This document shows, one piece after another, positions 51,598 through 61,864 of a DNA stretch of 64,000 nt. A model generated the notes under the pieces. It was not told where the DNA came from, did no database searches, and worked only from the letters and a program-made list of their open reading frames with translations. Positions within the stretch are counted from its first letter, which is position 1, and each line of letters begins with the position of its first letter. Both the position numbers and the translations under genes were made by a program. The DNA lies in NCBI GenBank assembly GCA_963576565.1, contig OY755039.1, positions 84,565,289-84,629,288 of the forward strand. Direction: 5' to 3'. The stretch is from Aspidapion aeneum. Its lineage: Eukaryota; Arthropoda; Insecta; Coleoptera; Brentidae.

Positions 51598-51602
51598 CAT
51601 AC
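51598..51602. repeat. Target-site duplication CATAC, 3' side of BEL element
   Basis: CATAC here and at 57597-57601; five bases fit BEL/Pao integration. Confidence 0.8.
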
Positions 51603-51633
51603 TGTATGTCCGCAATTAGAAAAACGATATCTG
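51603..51633 (-). repeat. Remnant of 3' LTR of BEL element
   Basis: Only the last 31 bp or so (TGTATGTCCGCAATTAG on the plus strand) match the end of the 5' LTR (TGTATGTCCGCATTTAG), next to the CATAC duplication. The pol frame runs straight into it and stops at TAG 51634-51636, so a deletion took the end of pol and most of the LTR. Confidence 0.8.
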
Positions 51634-52437
51634 CTAAACACCGGTAGCCGTTCGTACCGTCGCTACACGCACTTGACCGTCTCCGCCGGGATGCAATTCG
51701 AGAACCCGACCGACTGGCCATTTCAAAGGTGATTGGATGTGATCACTCGTTATGATAACCAAATCATTTAATTTGATATTTGAGGACGAATCAGCCCACT
51801 TGTGTCGCTGTTGTAGCGTATACAAATACTCTACAGAATACCTTTTCCACAAATCATTATGTAGTTTTTGGATTAGTTGCCATCTCGAGAGCCAATTTAG
51901 GGGAACCTCGGACAAATCTGACTCCGGAATTTCTGAATTAAGGGGTTCAAGGGTCAAAAAATACCCAGGGGTAAGAGGTTGAAGATCGTGTGGGTCTGAA
52001 GAGGCAGGAGATAAAGGGCGACTATTAAGTACAGCTTCTATGCAACATGTAAGGGTGGACATTTCCATGATGGACAACTTCTGGTCGCCGACAACTCGAA
52101 AAAAGTGAGTTTTAAAACTTTTGACGCCAGCTTCTGCCAGGCCATTAAAATGTGGACTGAGAGGGGGTCCCAGATGGCAACGAATAGAAAGTCTGGTGGA
52201 CGCACTTCTTGCGTAATCAAGTAATTGGTTACGAAACCCTATAAAATTACTGCCCTGATCTGACCAGCATTGCGTCACGCTTCCACGTCTGGAAATGAAT
52301 CGATGGAATGCACCTACAAACCCTTCGGTGGACAATTCCATGGTTAATTCCAAATGCACGCAATGTGTGGCCATACAGACAAATACACAGACATACGATA
52401 TGAAAGCTTTACAACCACGGTAACGATGAGGAATCAC
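51634..52437 (-). pseudogene. BEL integrase core and C-terminal domain
   Basis: Integrase inserts the element DNA into the chromosome. About 267 codons are open: THCVHLELTMELSTEGF, SDQGSNF with the second catalytic Asp, GLAEAGVKSFK with the catalytic Glu (the family usually has WE), then a C-terminal region ending HPGGDGQVRVATVRTATGV, which is the family's last conserved block. It is cut at the phenylalanine that normally follows. The first catalytic Asp lies upstream beyond a frameshift. Confidence 0.9.
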
Positions 52438-52590
52438 AAAGAAAGGTCCACAAAAGTCACTACACTCGAAAAAGGTTTAAGTTGATTGATTCGATGAGCG
52501 GGAAGTGAACTCATTATGGGCGGTCTATAGGGTTTAGGGTTGATTCTAAAACATTGCTGTACAAGCAGATTATGTAATGTTTTAAACCAA

Positions 52591-52736
52591 GGATGAAGGT
52601 ATTGTCGATGAGTGGACTCGATAAGAAGAGTAGTTAAACGATGGTTACTCGAAAGTAAGACGGGGATGAAGGTATTGTCGATGAGTGGACTCTATAAGAA
52701 GAGTAGTTAAACGATGGTTACTCGAAAGTAAGACGG
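52591..52736. repeat. 73-bp tandem duplication inside BEL integrase region
   Basis: GGATGAAGGTATTGTCGATG starts at 52591 and again at 52664; the two 73-bp copies are almost identical. As 73 is not a multiple of three, the duplication shifts the frame in the zinc-binding part of integrase. Confidence 0.9.
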
Positions 52737-53212
52737 GGTGTTTTGCAGAATAAGACAAAAGGTCAGATTTTTGTAATCTGCCACCGACTCTAATGATATT
52801 ATTTTCATCAAGAAAAGGTGAAAGTTTTCGAAAAGGTTTCGGTATTGGTTTATCCTTAGATAACGCGGAAAAAAGCCCAGAAAAGCAAGAACCTTGAACG
52901 CGTTTGATAAGAAGGTATAACGCACTTTGCATCTCACCGGTGGTAGGAAAAACAATATTTTCAAAAATAATTTTTTGGTCCGTTAGATTAGTGGGTTTTT
53001 GATAGGAATGGTTTTGAAAAAGGTTAACTATTCGAAGGACATAACAAATGATACGTTGAATATTTGATATAGATGAATATTTGATAAAAAGCTGATCTAA
53101 GAAGTTAACGTCAATTATCTCATTGCAACAGACCTTTGGCCTTTCCTCCAGATTAATATCACCGAAAATCGGGCCATTCGTTTTGGGGAGACCACAAAAA
53201 CGATGGTGCGTT
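52645..53212 (-). pseudogene. BEL pol: linker and integrase zinc-binding region
   Basis: An open minus-strand frame of the polyprotein between RNase H and the integrase core. It contains RVGGRLQKSDL and AKHPVLLSSNHRLTTLLIES, followed by HRQYLHP, the start of the HHCC zinc-binding segment. It is broken at its upstream end by a frameshift near 53180 and downstream by the 73-bp duplication. Confidence 0.85.
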
Positions 53213-53824
53213 TCACCACATGTCATGTGAAATGAGCTGTGAGGGGGTGGCCCCTCGTGACGCAATATCGGCTGCATTTAAAGCAGAAGGAATGTAGCGT
53301 CCTGAGTTTGAGGGAATGATTTCTTGGATTCTACTGACTCGATTTCCAACAAAGGTTTTCCAGCGATTAGGAGGGGATGAAAGCCAGTGCAATACGACTT
53401 GCGAATCGCAAAAAGTAACGATATTTGTAAAAGTTAATTTTCCTTCATAGCTAGATAAGACGAAATCAATTAATTCGCTTAAAAGAAATGCGACTAGGAG
53501 TTGTAGCCTTGCCAATGTTTGTGACTTTATAGGCGCGACCCTAGATTTTGCAGATATGAGAGAAACAGATATATTGTTTTCCTCTTCTACACGAAAATAT
53601 ACGACGCCTGCGTAACCTCGAATTGAAGCGTCACAGAAACCGATGACTTGACAGGTATTGGTTTTAGACAGTTTGATTTGTCGGGGTAATTGAAAATTGG
53701 AAAGAAGCGGGAATTCAGAACGAAGTTTGTTCCAAGAGTCGATGATAGAAGAATCTGGTTCTTCGTCCCAGCCTATTTTCGATATCCACAACTGTTGCAA
53801 AATAAATTTTGCTTGTAGCAACAA
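53213..53824 (-). pseudogene. BEL RNase H region
   Basis: Degrades the RNA of RNA/DNA hybrids in the family. The frame reads KFILQQLWISKIGWDEE, the connection region, then GFCDASIRGYAGVVY with the first catalytic Asp, TLARLQLLVA where BEL proteins have a Glu (RLEL), and FCDSQVVLHWL. It ends in a TGA at a position where the family has Trp (WWNGPSFL-like block), so a TGG-to-TGA change stopped it. The E-to-Q change at the second catalytic position argues against activity. Confidence 0.85.
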
Positions 53825-53940
53825 GGGACAAAGAAAACCTAAGGGATCGAAGATTGTTCCTATGATAGATCAAATAGAACGTTTAGTTGGGGGTTTGTCC
53901 TTCATTCGGCATTGATAAGAAAAATGTCGTTTTTTGGATG

Positions 53941-54783
53941 TCATTGAACTCCTAAAACTTTGATAAAGTGTGGTTCCTCCTTGTCAAAAGAGAGAGGCAT
54001 TTGACGATCGGATTCTGGCAATGTTGCCAATAACTCAGGACAATTGCTTGCCCATTTTTTAAGTTCAAATCCTCCCGACTTCAACCAATCATTGAGTTCC
54101 GTCTGAAGGGAAAGGGCTTTAGAAAGCGAAGGGCTAGTTCCCAAGATATTGTCGATGTAAATTGACGTTTTTAGAACACTACTAGCCATAGGAAAACGTT
54201 CCTTTTATCTCTCTGCCAGCTCATTTAATGTACGCATGGCTAGAAAAGGTGAGCATGTCATGCCAAAAGTGACAGTAGAAAGTTCCCACACTGAAAGTGG
54301 GTCCTGTGGAGAAAACCTCCACAATATCCTTTGATAAGGACGGTGATAAGGATTGATAAGGACTTGACGGAACATCTGTTTGATATCAGCAATGTAGGCA
54401 ATGGGATTAAGACGAAACCTAAGGAGCACAGAAGCAATATCTTTTTGAAGTTTCGGTCCAGATAACAACGTGTCATTGAGACTAATATTCTTTGGGGTGA
54501 CTGCTGAACAATCCCAGACTACCTTTAATTTTGTACTTAAGCTTTCCGGCTTTACTACGCAATGATGTGCCAAAAAACATGATACGTCGACTTTTGGTTG
54601 ACTAGGTAAAACTAGACTCATGTGATTAGAAGCGATATAGTCTTGCATGAAACTAGAATAGGCAGTGTACAGATCAGGATTTTTGAGTAATCTATTTTCT
54701 AGAAGTAAAAATCTACGATAAGCTTGCGGATAAGTATTTCCTAGGTCAGGGTTTATTTTATCTTTAAACGGAAGATATACCAT
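53941..54783 (-). pseudogene. BEL reverse transcriptase
   Basis: Copies the element RNA into DNA. The frame holds VVWDCSA, ISLNDTLLSGP, AYIADIKQMFRQV with the first catalytic Asp, RILWRF, and FGMTCSPFLAMRTL. An in-frame TAA at 54205-54207 interrupts it, after which the same frame continues FPMASSVLKTSIYIDNILG. The catalytic box is YIDN instead of YVDD, so a catalytic Asp is lost. A second stop after VLGVQ (TGA for the expected Trp) ends the piece. Confidence 0.9.
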
Positions 54784-54950
54784 GAATCTACCGCTCGGTT
54801 GCTGTACGACACTCGCAGTAAAAATTGATTCCGCTTGTTTTTCTTCCTTTGATAAGATTTGTTTTTTAGGAAAATGTTCGATTTCCCAAGACTACCTACT
54901 TCGTCCACTTTTCCCATGACGGCCCAGCCAAAGATGGTTTCAAGGTTGCC
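54784..54950 (-). pseudogene. BEL linker between protease and reverse transcriptase, frameshifted
   Basis: The short region joining the protease frame to the reverse transcriptase frame. No frame is open throughout; GRF precedes MVYLPFK directly before 54783, as in intact relatives. Confidence 0.6.
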
Positions 54951-55760
54951 CTATTTGTCCAAGAATTCTGCCCTCCTTGAATATCTGTGCGAATAGCTCG
55001 CAACCAGAACTAGGTCCACAGGTCTAGATTTGAAATAAGATGGGTCTGCAAGTTTAAGGTTTTCCAAGTGTTTCCACTGATTATCGTTCAAAGTGAATGT
55101 AGGCATATTGGAACATAGTTGTGGAACAACAATTGCTTCGAAATTAAGTAAAGAAGTGACCTGTCCTTGTGGCTTAATGTGACATTGAACGAGCCCTTTG
55201 GAAGTAAGAGAAGACGTTTGATTTAATCCGAATATTTCAGTGGTGTAACTTCGCCTAGGAAGATTAAGACGCTGAATACACTTTTCACTGATGAATCCTG
55301 TCTGTGATCCAGAATCAAGCAGTGCCCTTACAGGTTGAAAATTTCCGCAACCGTCCATAACATCTGTTATGGCGGTGCATAAAAGAAAGGTACCTGAAGG
55401 TCCTGAGGTATTTAATGACACATGAAGATTATTGACAGGTGGTGTGTGAATGACAGGACTAGTATCTTGGCTTCCAGACTCTTTATTAGTTTCTAAGATA
55501 TGAGTTAAATTGTGGTGCCTTTTGCTATTGCAAGTCCTCCATGAATATTTTGATTTGCACGTGTCTACCCCATGCGAGGGATGAAAACACGCTAGACATA
55601 ATTTTTTCTGCTTGACGAAAGATAGGCGATCGATAGGTGAGAGGTCAAGAAATGTTTGACATTTCGAAAGCACGTGACCCTGATTACACCGGAAACATTT
55701 TATTCCCGTACTTGAATTAGTTGAGGTGCCAGCCAGTCCTATAAAAGGCGAATTGGATGA
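54951..55760 (-). pseudogene. BEL zinc knuckle and aspartic protease
   Basis: The frame from a TAA at 55761-55763 to a stop at 54951 is open for about 270 codons. It begins with the CCHC knuckle CFRCNQGHVLSKC, followed by a second cysteine/histidine cluster CLACFHPSHGVDTC, and then the retropepsin motif ALLDSGSQTGFIS with the catalytic Asp. The protease cleaves the polyprotein in active relatives. This is the best preserved section of the element. Confidence 0.88.
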
Positions 55761-56160
55761 TTAATAGGTATGCTTTTGCCCAAACTGATTTGACATAGAA
55801 TTTGGTTTTTGATAGGTAGGCACCTTTTTGGGTGCTGTTGATTGAGGAAGTGATTCCAAAACTTTACATCTTTTTTCTAGAATTTGAAAAAGTGACTGAA
55901 AAGTGGGAATTTCGGTATTAGTATTGGCGTGACTCATTTCGAAATTTGAACGCGTCGGAATATCCAATTTTTCTAACAGAATGAAAAAAATATGATTTTA
56001 AAATTTCTTGGGATTCTGAAAAGGTGTCAATTAAATTACGCAATTCTTTAGATGACTCGTTTTTTAATGTAGAGTTCATAATTGTGCTCACAGCATCATT
56101 TGCGAGGTCTCGCTTGTTTTGATATATATTGACTAATTTGTCGTAAGCAATTTTATAATT
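55761..56160 (-). pseudogene. BEL gag, second part, broken
   Basis: Directly after a nonsense codon the gag frame continues with NYKIAYDKLVNIYQNK, a block found in BEL gag, and runs to about 55985, where a frameshift leads into LDIPTRSNFE in another frame (open at 55761-55967). That frame stops at TAA 55761-55763. Confidence 0.8.
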
Positions 56161-56694
56161 TTAATCAGATAAGCTAATCCCTGATATCAATTTTAAAGGC
56201 TCATCCTCGAGATATGAATATAAATATTGAAGTTTTCGAACGTTACTTAGACTTTGATTTTGATCTATAATGTTATTAAAAAGATCGAAAAAGCTTGGCC
56301 ATAATTTTTTATCACCTCGAAATATGGGAATACCTAACTCTTTGAGTTTTGGAGTTTCAGATTCGTTTTGACGAACATATGATCGCGAAAAGGATGGGGC
56401 CTCAACCGGAAATATTTCAGAGTAAACCCCCTTACACGCATAAAAATATTTACAAGCTTCTGAAAGGATCGCATCTTGCGTTTTAAACTCTTCGTCGTCC
56501 GAGTCGTCTATCATCATAATGACATCATTATGTGCCAACATGCATTTATCGAAGGTTTCATCCAAATCGGAATACCTCACTTGAAACTCGTTTCTCGCTT
56601 TTGCGTCCGTTGCCGCGGTTTGTGAAAACACATAACACTCGGTGATCGCAGATAAAAAACCCTTGCATTTTTGCACGGCTTTTTTGATAGACAT
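56161..56694 (-). pseudogene. BEL gag, N-terminal part
   Basis: Starts at the ATG at 56692-56694 (MSIKKAVQKCKGFLSAI), chosen over an upstream in-frame ATG because BEL gag proteins begin close to such a segment. It contains LKELGIPIFRGDKKLWPSFF, the block preceding the conserved gag domain, and ends GISLSD with an in-frame TAA at 56161-56163. The stop is a nonsense change because the frame continues meaningfully beyond it. Confidence 0.88.
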
Positions 56695-57100
56695 GATTTT
56701 ACCTTTGAAATGACGAAATTGTAGGTAAATATACAATTAACGCTAAATTAATGCTTCTGAAATAGAAAAATGACGAATTATCGAAAATATGCACTAATTT
56801 ATCGCAATTGATGAAAATTGTTTTAAATATCGAAATGGTATGGAACAAATCTAATCACAGAAATCGTGCTTGTTTGTTTTGATTGCTTCTCGATTTTTGT
56901 TTACTGAAATGACCACGCGGTAGACCCTGCGTTACCATAGCAGCGGACCGAAAACAAGTGAACTGCGCCGAAACCGAAGGTCGAACGAAAATCTCTCTCA
57001 GTTCAATACGATTGGCAAAATTCAAGGCCGTGTGATCTCGGCGAAAATGTGAAAATGAAATGGCCGACTTATTAATACCGTCGTATGGAGTAAATTTAAA
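56695..57100 (-). other. BEL 5' leader
   Basis: Non-coding leader between primer site and gag. A small upstream frame start (56736) is in frame with gag but not needed. Confidence 0.6.
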
Positions 57101-57119
57101 TATCCGGCTCGAAGGACCA
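57101..57119 (-). promoter_or_regulatory. BEL primer binding site
   Basis: On the minus strand TGGTCCTTCGAGCCGGATA stands five bases from the LTR. TGGTCCTTCGAGCCGG-type primer sites are known from BEL elements. Confidence 0.85.
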
Positions 57120-57124
57120 CTTTA

Positions 57125-57596
57125 TGTATGTCCGCATTTAGAAAAACGATAACTGCAGTGGACTGTATATATTTTAATTAATGAAAGCGCGAACAAACAC
57201 AAATATATTGATACGAAATCACGAAATAATCAAAGATCCATAGGTTAAATGCTGTTACCACACAACGGAAATCAGAAACAAAGCACTCACCAGTTTGCAG
57301 CCAATTTCTCCACGTTCCAGGGGTCCCTGTCTTGATCTAATGATTGCACCACGTAGCTGAAAGGCTGATGTTTCTAGTTCTATGCTTCAGTACACCAAAA
57401 TCGAGCACTTTTAAGTGTAGAAATTTGTAATAGTTGGAGAAAGTAAATTAACACGCCATTTTCTCGAGGCGGTAGAAAAGGATCTCTCTGATTCTTGGTG
57501 CGCATGTCAAAATGCGCGAAAAATGTACTCTGTCCTTCATCCAATTGTGTGGTTTTAAAATTTAAAAACAACCGCGAAATTTAGCGGGAGCTAACA
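57125..57596 (-). repeat. 5' LTR of BEL element (472 bp)
   Basis: On the minus strand it starts TGTTAGCTCCCGC and ends GCGGACATACA. The outer end is followed by the CATAC duplication at 57597-57601. Confidence 0.85.
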
Positions 57597-57601
57597 CATA
57601 C
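57597..57601. repeat. Target-site duplication CATAC, 5' side of BEL element
   Basis: Matches 51598-51602. Confidence 0.8.
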
Positions 57602-57622
57602 TTTTAAAACTATTGGACAAAT

Positions 57623-58360
57623 TAGGGGTGTCCCATAACTTGGGGGCCATAGTGCAGCAGGTAATAGAAGAGGTTATTTCCAAAACAAAAGTTTATATAA
57701 CATGGGGTCAACACACATCTGTTTTTAAGATGTAGGATTTTTAATGTTAAAGGAGTGGGGGAAAAAGGGTTTCGCAAAAAAAAGAAAATCTTACACCGAC
57801 AGCTGAATTCTCAGCTATTTGTGATTCTAAAATGTAATACTCCTATTTTTAATAAAATTACACGTTAAGAAGATACAGGCTGTCAAAATTACCTCCAAAA
57901 ATGTATAAAAAATAATCATTTTTTTAAAATTAATTTTTGCTTACTTATTCTTTTAAAAGATATCAATAATATATTATTTATTATTATGTGTCGCTAAAGG
58001 CTTGTTTTTATTAACAAAAAATATAAAAAAGAACAATGCGTTTAACATGGCATTTATAAAAGTTTATACCAAAACAATAGTTTTTTCTAAAAAAAAATTG
58101 ACCGACTAATTTTTTTTCAAAATAAGTGTTATTTCAATTTATTGCTTTTGTTCTGATACACGACTTTACCCAATTTCATGTTTCTACTTCGTTTTTTGAA
58201 AAAGTTATTATCAAAAAAGTTTAAAAAATTGCCAACTTTGATGCTCAGTATCTCTACAAATAAAGCGTTTTGCCCATGCATTATAGGAACTTTTTTATCA
58301 GACATGACCTCCTCTATCACCTGTTGGCCTATGGCCCCTAAGTTATGGGACACCCTGTAT
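57623..58360. mobile_element. Foldback DNA element, about 740 bp
   Basis: The left end GGGGTGTCCCATAACTTGGG and the right end, CCTAAGTTATGGGACACCCT, are inverted repeats, continuing with interruptions for roughly 100 bp (GGCCATA, CAGGTGATAGAGGAGG-like). TA pairs lie at both outer ends. The CAGGGTGTCCC-type terminus recalls Tc1/mariner-like MITEs of insects. Small frames inside are not credible genes. Confidence 0.7.
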
Positions 58361-59030
58361 AGGTACTACGACATTATTTGTAGCTTTTTTTTCACTTTAA
58401 GTAATTAAATTTAATTTATTTAACAGATATTTCAACTATAAAATCATTTATCATCCTTGTAAAGACAAAATTTTTAAATGTACAATGCATCAATTTTGCA
58501 TAAAATTTAATTTGCATAAAGAAAATAACTCTAAAAGCAAATAAAATCCAATATAACGATAGGCGCGCTTTCTGCCCAGCCCAAGTGGTGACGTAACAGC
58601 GAGTTTGACCTTGAACATCGATTGCAGACAGATTCGGCAAACTGAGCAATCCTGTCTAGTGTATAATCGTTGGGTAGCAACCACTGTACAGGTACCTTGA
58701 CAGAAGTCTCATTCCAACAACGAAAGTCAAAAGGCCGTAATTAAGTAGGTAGAGTAGACGCGGCGAGAGTTGATGCCACGCACGTCATCAATTTTATCTA
58801 GGTATACGCCTTCTTGCGGTCGGACAGTGCCGTGCGGAATAAATTACACATAATAATTTATAGCGGTAAAATAAAAATAATTGAACCCATAAAACACGAA
58901 CAGCCAATCACAAACTAGAGGCGAGGCCAGTAGATCCCAATACATAACGGTAACGGTAACTGCCCATTCATGATGCAAACATGAGGGCCTTGGGGTCTTT
59001 AAGCAAAAAAGACCTGGTTGCTTTCAAAGA
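58361..59030. other. Unassigned stretch
   Basis: No gene or repeat recognised; part of it (58560-58980) is less AT-rich than the rest of the window. Confidence 0.45.
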
Positions 59031-59038
59031 CATATGCA

Positions 59039-59383
59039 AGGGCGCACCCAGGGGGGGGGCCCCGGGGCCCGGGCCCCCCCCAAGCCTTAGATTTTTAATA
59101 TATTTTCCACATAGTTGATGTTAAAACATGAAAAATACCTTAAAATTTGACATCTGGAGGTTTCGGGCCCCTCCCAAGCCCAAGCTGCGGCGTAGTGGCG
59201 AAAAGACATGACGACCTTTTTTTTTTTTTTTTGGAGACGGTGCGGTTCAAAATTCTACGGCGCGGTTCGGTTCGGTTGGGTGGGTGTTGGTTGGTGCATT
59301 TTTTTTTTGGCCGCCACTTTTTTGAGGGTGCGCTTTGTAGCTGTCGGGGCCCCCCCCAAGACACATTCCTGGGTGCGCCACTG
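59039..59383. mobile_element. hAT-like MITE
   Basis: Right end CCTGGGTGCGCCACTG, left end GGGCGCACCCAGG with a slightly damaged terminus; CAGTGGCGCACCCAG ends are common in insect hAT elements. The perfect 8-bp duplication CATATGCA lies at 59031-59038 and 59384-59391, as expected for hAT. Inside are G and C runs next to each end and a T run. No transposase. Confidence 0.85.
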
Positions 59384-59391
59384 CATATGCA

Positions 59392-60063
59392 TATTATTTC
59401 CATATAGTACGAATTATTGCAATACCTACGGTACCTTACGATACAGAATGCAAACATATTTGAAATAGCAATACCAATGGACACTAACTCTATCCTTTTT
59501 GCGAGCATTAAGTTAAAATGTCCTGATTGTTTATACTTTACACAAGCATATTATTTTATTCATTTATTCGTCATGTCAAATCATCGGCTCACAGTTGACA
59601 AAAACTCCATCTATGTAAATTTGGTATCTGTGCATTTTTCGTACCTTTATTTCTGAATGTTTGCATCAAACGCCAACGAATGTGTAAGTAGGTAACAGGG
59701 AGTATTGAAATATTACGTATATGGTAGATCCCCCTCAGCCGTGACGTGGCTGGCTTCAACTCTCGTCGCGCGAACTCTATCTGTGCTGTTTGTCCATACA
59801 TAATAACTCCATCACAATATCTGCTAAGGTATAAATAATGGAGTTTAAAATAATTAAAACAATCAAGTCGTTTTTATTAAACGATTTTATTAAATTTCAC
59901 AGAGTATGTCTATCGGTCTGTCTATCAAATTTTGCGATTCATTTTTAACACACTTCCCGTGAACCGATTTTAATGAAATTTGGCACAGTAGTGTAGGTCC
60001 TGGCTAGGTCGAAATGGGTGTCTGTCTATAATGTGCCATTAACGCTATTGTAAAATATCGACT
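59392..60063. other. Unassigned stretch with repeat motif
   Basis: No gene. At 59947-59985 ACACTTCCCGTGAACCGA and ATGAAATTTGGCAC match the motif that recurs in the array at 61865-62860, so this may be an outlying part of the same repeat family. A GC-box-free, moderately GC-rich patch lies at 59730-59800. Confidence 0.45.
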
Positions 60064-60663
60064 GTAGTAAACTTGGGTGCCACATTTGATAAGACAGGAA
60101 CAGACTGTAAAGGATTGGAAAAAAGAATAGTAAAAGCAAAAAAATTTATTGGATTCCTTAACAGTATTTTATGGAGCAGAGAGATAAAAAAGAATGTAAA
60201 ATTTAACATATATGAAACAATGGTCAAAAGCACGCTGTTGTATGGAATAGAGACTTGTCGCGTAACAGGAAAATACAAAACAGAAATGGAAAGTGTCGAA
60301 ATGGATGCAATAAGAAGATCAATGAGAATATCTAGAATAGATCACATAAGAAATGAGATGATAAAAGAAAGAATGGGAATCGTGGGAAGCATAACGGATG
60401 ACATCACAAAAAGGCAACTGATATGGTACGGCCATGTACAACGGATGAACGACGAAAGATTACCAAAGCAGGTCCTAGAATGGCAACCAAGAGGGCGCAG
60501 AAAAAGAGGGCGTCCTAAACTAGAATGGCAACAGTCAATCCAAAGATCAATGAGTCAAAGGAATCAGACAGATGATGATTGTCAGGATCGAAGGAGGTGG
60601 AGAATAGGCGTCGGACAACGTAGAAAAACGTTCTAAACCGACATAGTAGTAGTAGTAGTAAAC
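60064..60663 (+). mobile_element. LINE 3' end, best-preserved copy
   Basis: 5'-truncated LINE from about 60073 to a TAGTAGTAGTAGTA tail ending near 60660. The direct repeat GTAGTAAAC at 60064-60072 and 60655-60663 is a candidate target duplication, though part of it overlaps the tail repeat. The element lies inside a non-coding repeat region. Confidence 0.85.
60073..60636 (+). pseudogene. LINE C-terminal coding fragment, 187 codons
   Basis: An uninterrupted frame covering the end of the reverse transcriptase thumb and the C-terminal basic domain: KAKKFIGFLNSILW, KSTLLYGIETCRV, MRISRIDHIRNEM, RQLIWYGHVQRMNDERLPKQ, RKRGRPKLEWQ and the end RRWRIGVGQRRKTF. The catalytic FADD box is missing because of 5' truncation. 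The open frame suggests a fairly recent insertion compared with the copies at 14279, 33680 and 48717. The TTG/ATG start is an artefact of truncation. Confidence 0.8.
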
Positions 60664-61491
60664 ATAAACCTGCCAAATAATTTTTTACTTTTAAATGCAA
60701 TTTTCTAATAAAATCGTTTAACATAAAAATTGTTTTATCTATGGGCGGGGCGGGGCACTGCCGTGTTCGCGCAACTGCTGTACCATCTTTTCTTAAAACA
60801 TTTCAGGCCATATTTGCCCTATCTAAAACTCTATTTCAGAATGAGCTACATAACTCAAACTTTGCAAGGTCGTAGATCTTTATGAAGTTAACAACCCCTT
60901 AGAGTTTCATAGAGTTTCATAAGGCAGTAAAGTATTTTAAAAAATTTTAAAATCGTCGAAATTGCCACTTACTTACTCACTCACTGATGTATAGATCATC
61001 AAAACTCTACTGTACAAAGCTGAAATTTGGCAAGCTAATAGAAAATATGACCAAACCCTTGGAAAAAACCCCAAAATTCTAATTTTTTCCCCTCCCCTTT
61101 CCCACTTTCAAAAGCGCCAGAGAGTTGAGCTTTCGCAGAACTTCCCTCCCCTATCAATGTAAAGTTATATAAAATTACCATTGCCCACTTCCAGAAACGC
61201 TAGGGAGCTGAGCTTTCGCAGACTGATAGGAACTATGATAAAACTATAGGAAAAAATTTAAAAACCCCAATTGCTTCATTTTCCTATAAATGTACTGTAA
61301 AGCTATGTAAAAGTAACATTGCCCACTTTAAGAAACCCTAAAGTACTCAGCTTTGGAAGGCTATGATAAAACCATTGGAAAAAAGTTTAAAACTACAACA
61401 TTTTAAATAAGGCATTGCAAAAGTTATGTATATAAAACTTAAATATTGTTCAAATCCTTTAAAAAGGGGTGAAATCATAAGAAATACATTC
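60664..61491. repeat. Degenerate repeats, three units with CCCACTT motif
   Basis: CCCACTTTCAAAAGCGCC at 61101, CCCACTTCCAGAAACGCT at 61184 and CCCACTTTAAGAAACCCT at 61322 each lead into a GAGCTTTCG/CAGCTTTGG motif and a GATAAAACTATAGGAAAA-like run. The left part (60664-61000) shows a GGGCGGGGCGGGG tract at 60744 but no gene. Confidence 0.5.
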
Positions 61492-61818
61492 ATGTAAAAA
61501 AGCCAAGTACGCGAAAATGGTATTCCGTAAAAAGAATTAATTAAACCAAGTTCTCCAATACAAATTTCAAAATGAAAGGTTTTTTCTAGTTTGGAAATGT
61601 TTTTCTAAACTTGGCTATTACGGCTGCAAATGACTCTAAGGCACAGTGCTAATTTGAACATAAAGAAGCTTGGCTGTAATATAACAAAGTTTAAAAAATC
61701 ATTTCCAAACTAGTAAGAACCTTTCATTTTGAAATTTGTATTGGAGAACTTGGCTTAACTGTTATCTCAGGTCCATTTACGGAATATCATTTTCGCGTAC
61801 TTAGCTTTTTTTTACAAG
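61492..61818. repeat. Foldback element, about 330 bp
   Basis: Arms of roughly 130 bp: AGCCAAGTACGCGAAAATGG at 61501 pairs with the sequence ending CATTTTCGCGTACTTAGCT at 61805, and CCAAGTTCTCCAATACAAAT at 61557 pairs with ATTTGTATTGGAGAACTTGG ending at 61754. Few mismatches. No coding frame. Confidence 0.8.
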
Positions 61819-61864
61819 CTTTTAATTAACTTCAGATGTTCTGTCTAATTAATCTAACTTACTA

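Larger units (their letters stand above)
51603..57596 (-). mobile_element. BEL/Pao LTR retrotransposon, decayed
   Basis: A 5994-bp element on the minus strand: 5' LTR (57125-57596), tRNA-type primer site (57101-57119), gag, zinc knuckle, aspartic protease, reverse transcriptase, RNase H, integrase and a nearly deleted 3' LTR. The gene order and motifs are those of BEL/Pao. At least five in-frame stops and several frameshifts break the polyprotein. The 5-bp duplication CATAC shows that the present ends are the original ends. Confidence 0.93.

Noticed and set aside
58129..58353. 74-codon minus-strand frame starting MSHNLGA
   Set aside because: It begins inside the terminal repeat of a foldback element and has no recognisable domain.
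59140..59508. 122-codon minus-strand frame
   Set aside because: It runs across the hAT-like MITE, including its T and G/C runs; lysine and proline runs come from homopolymers.
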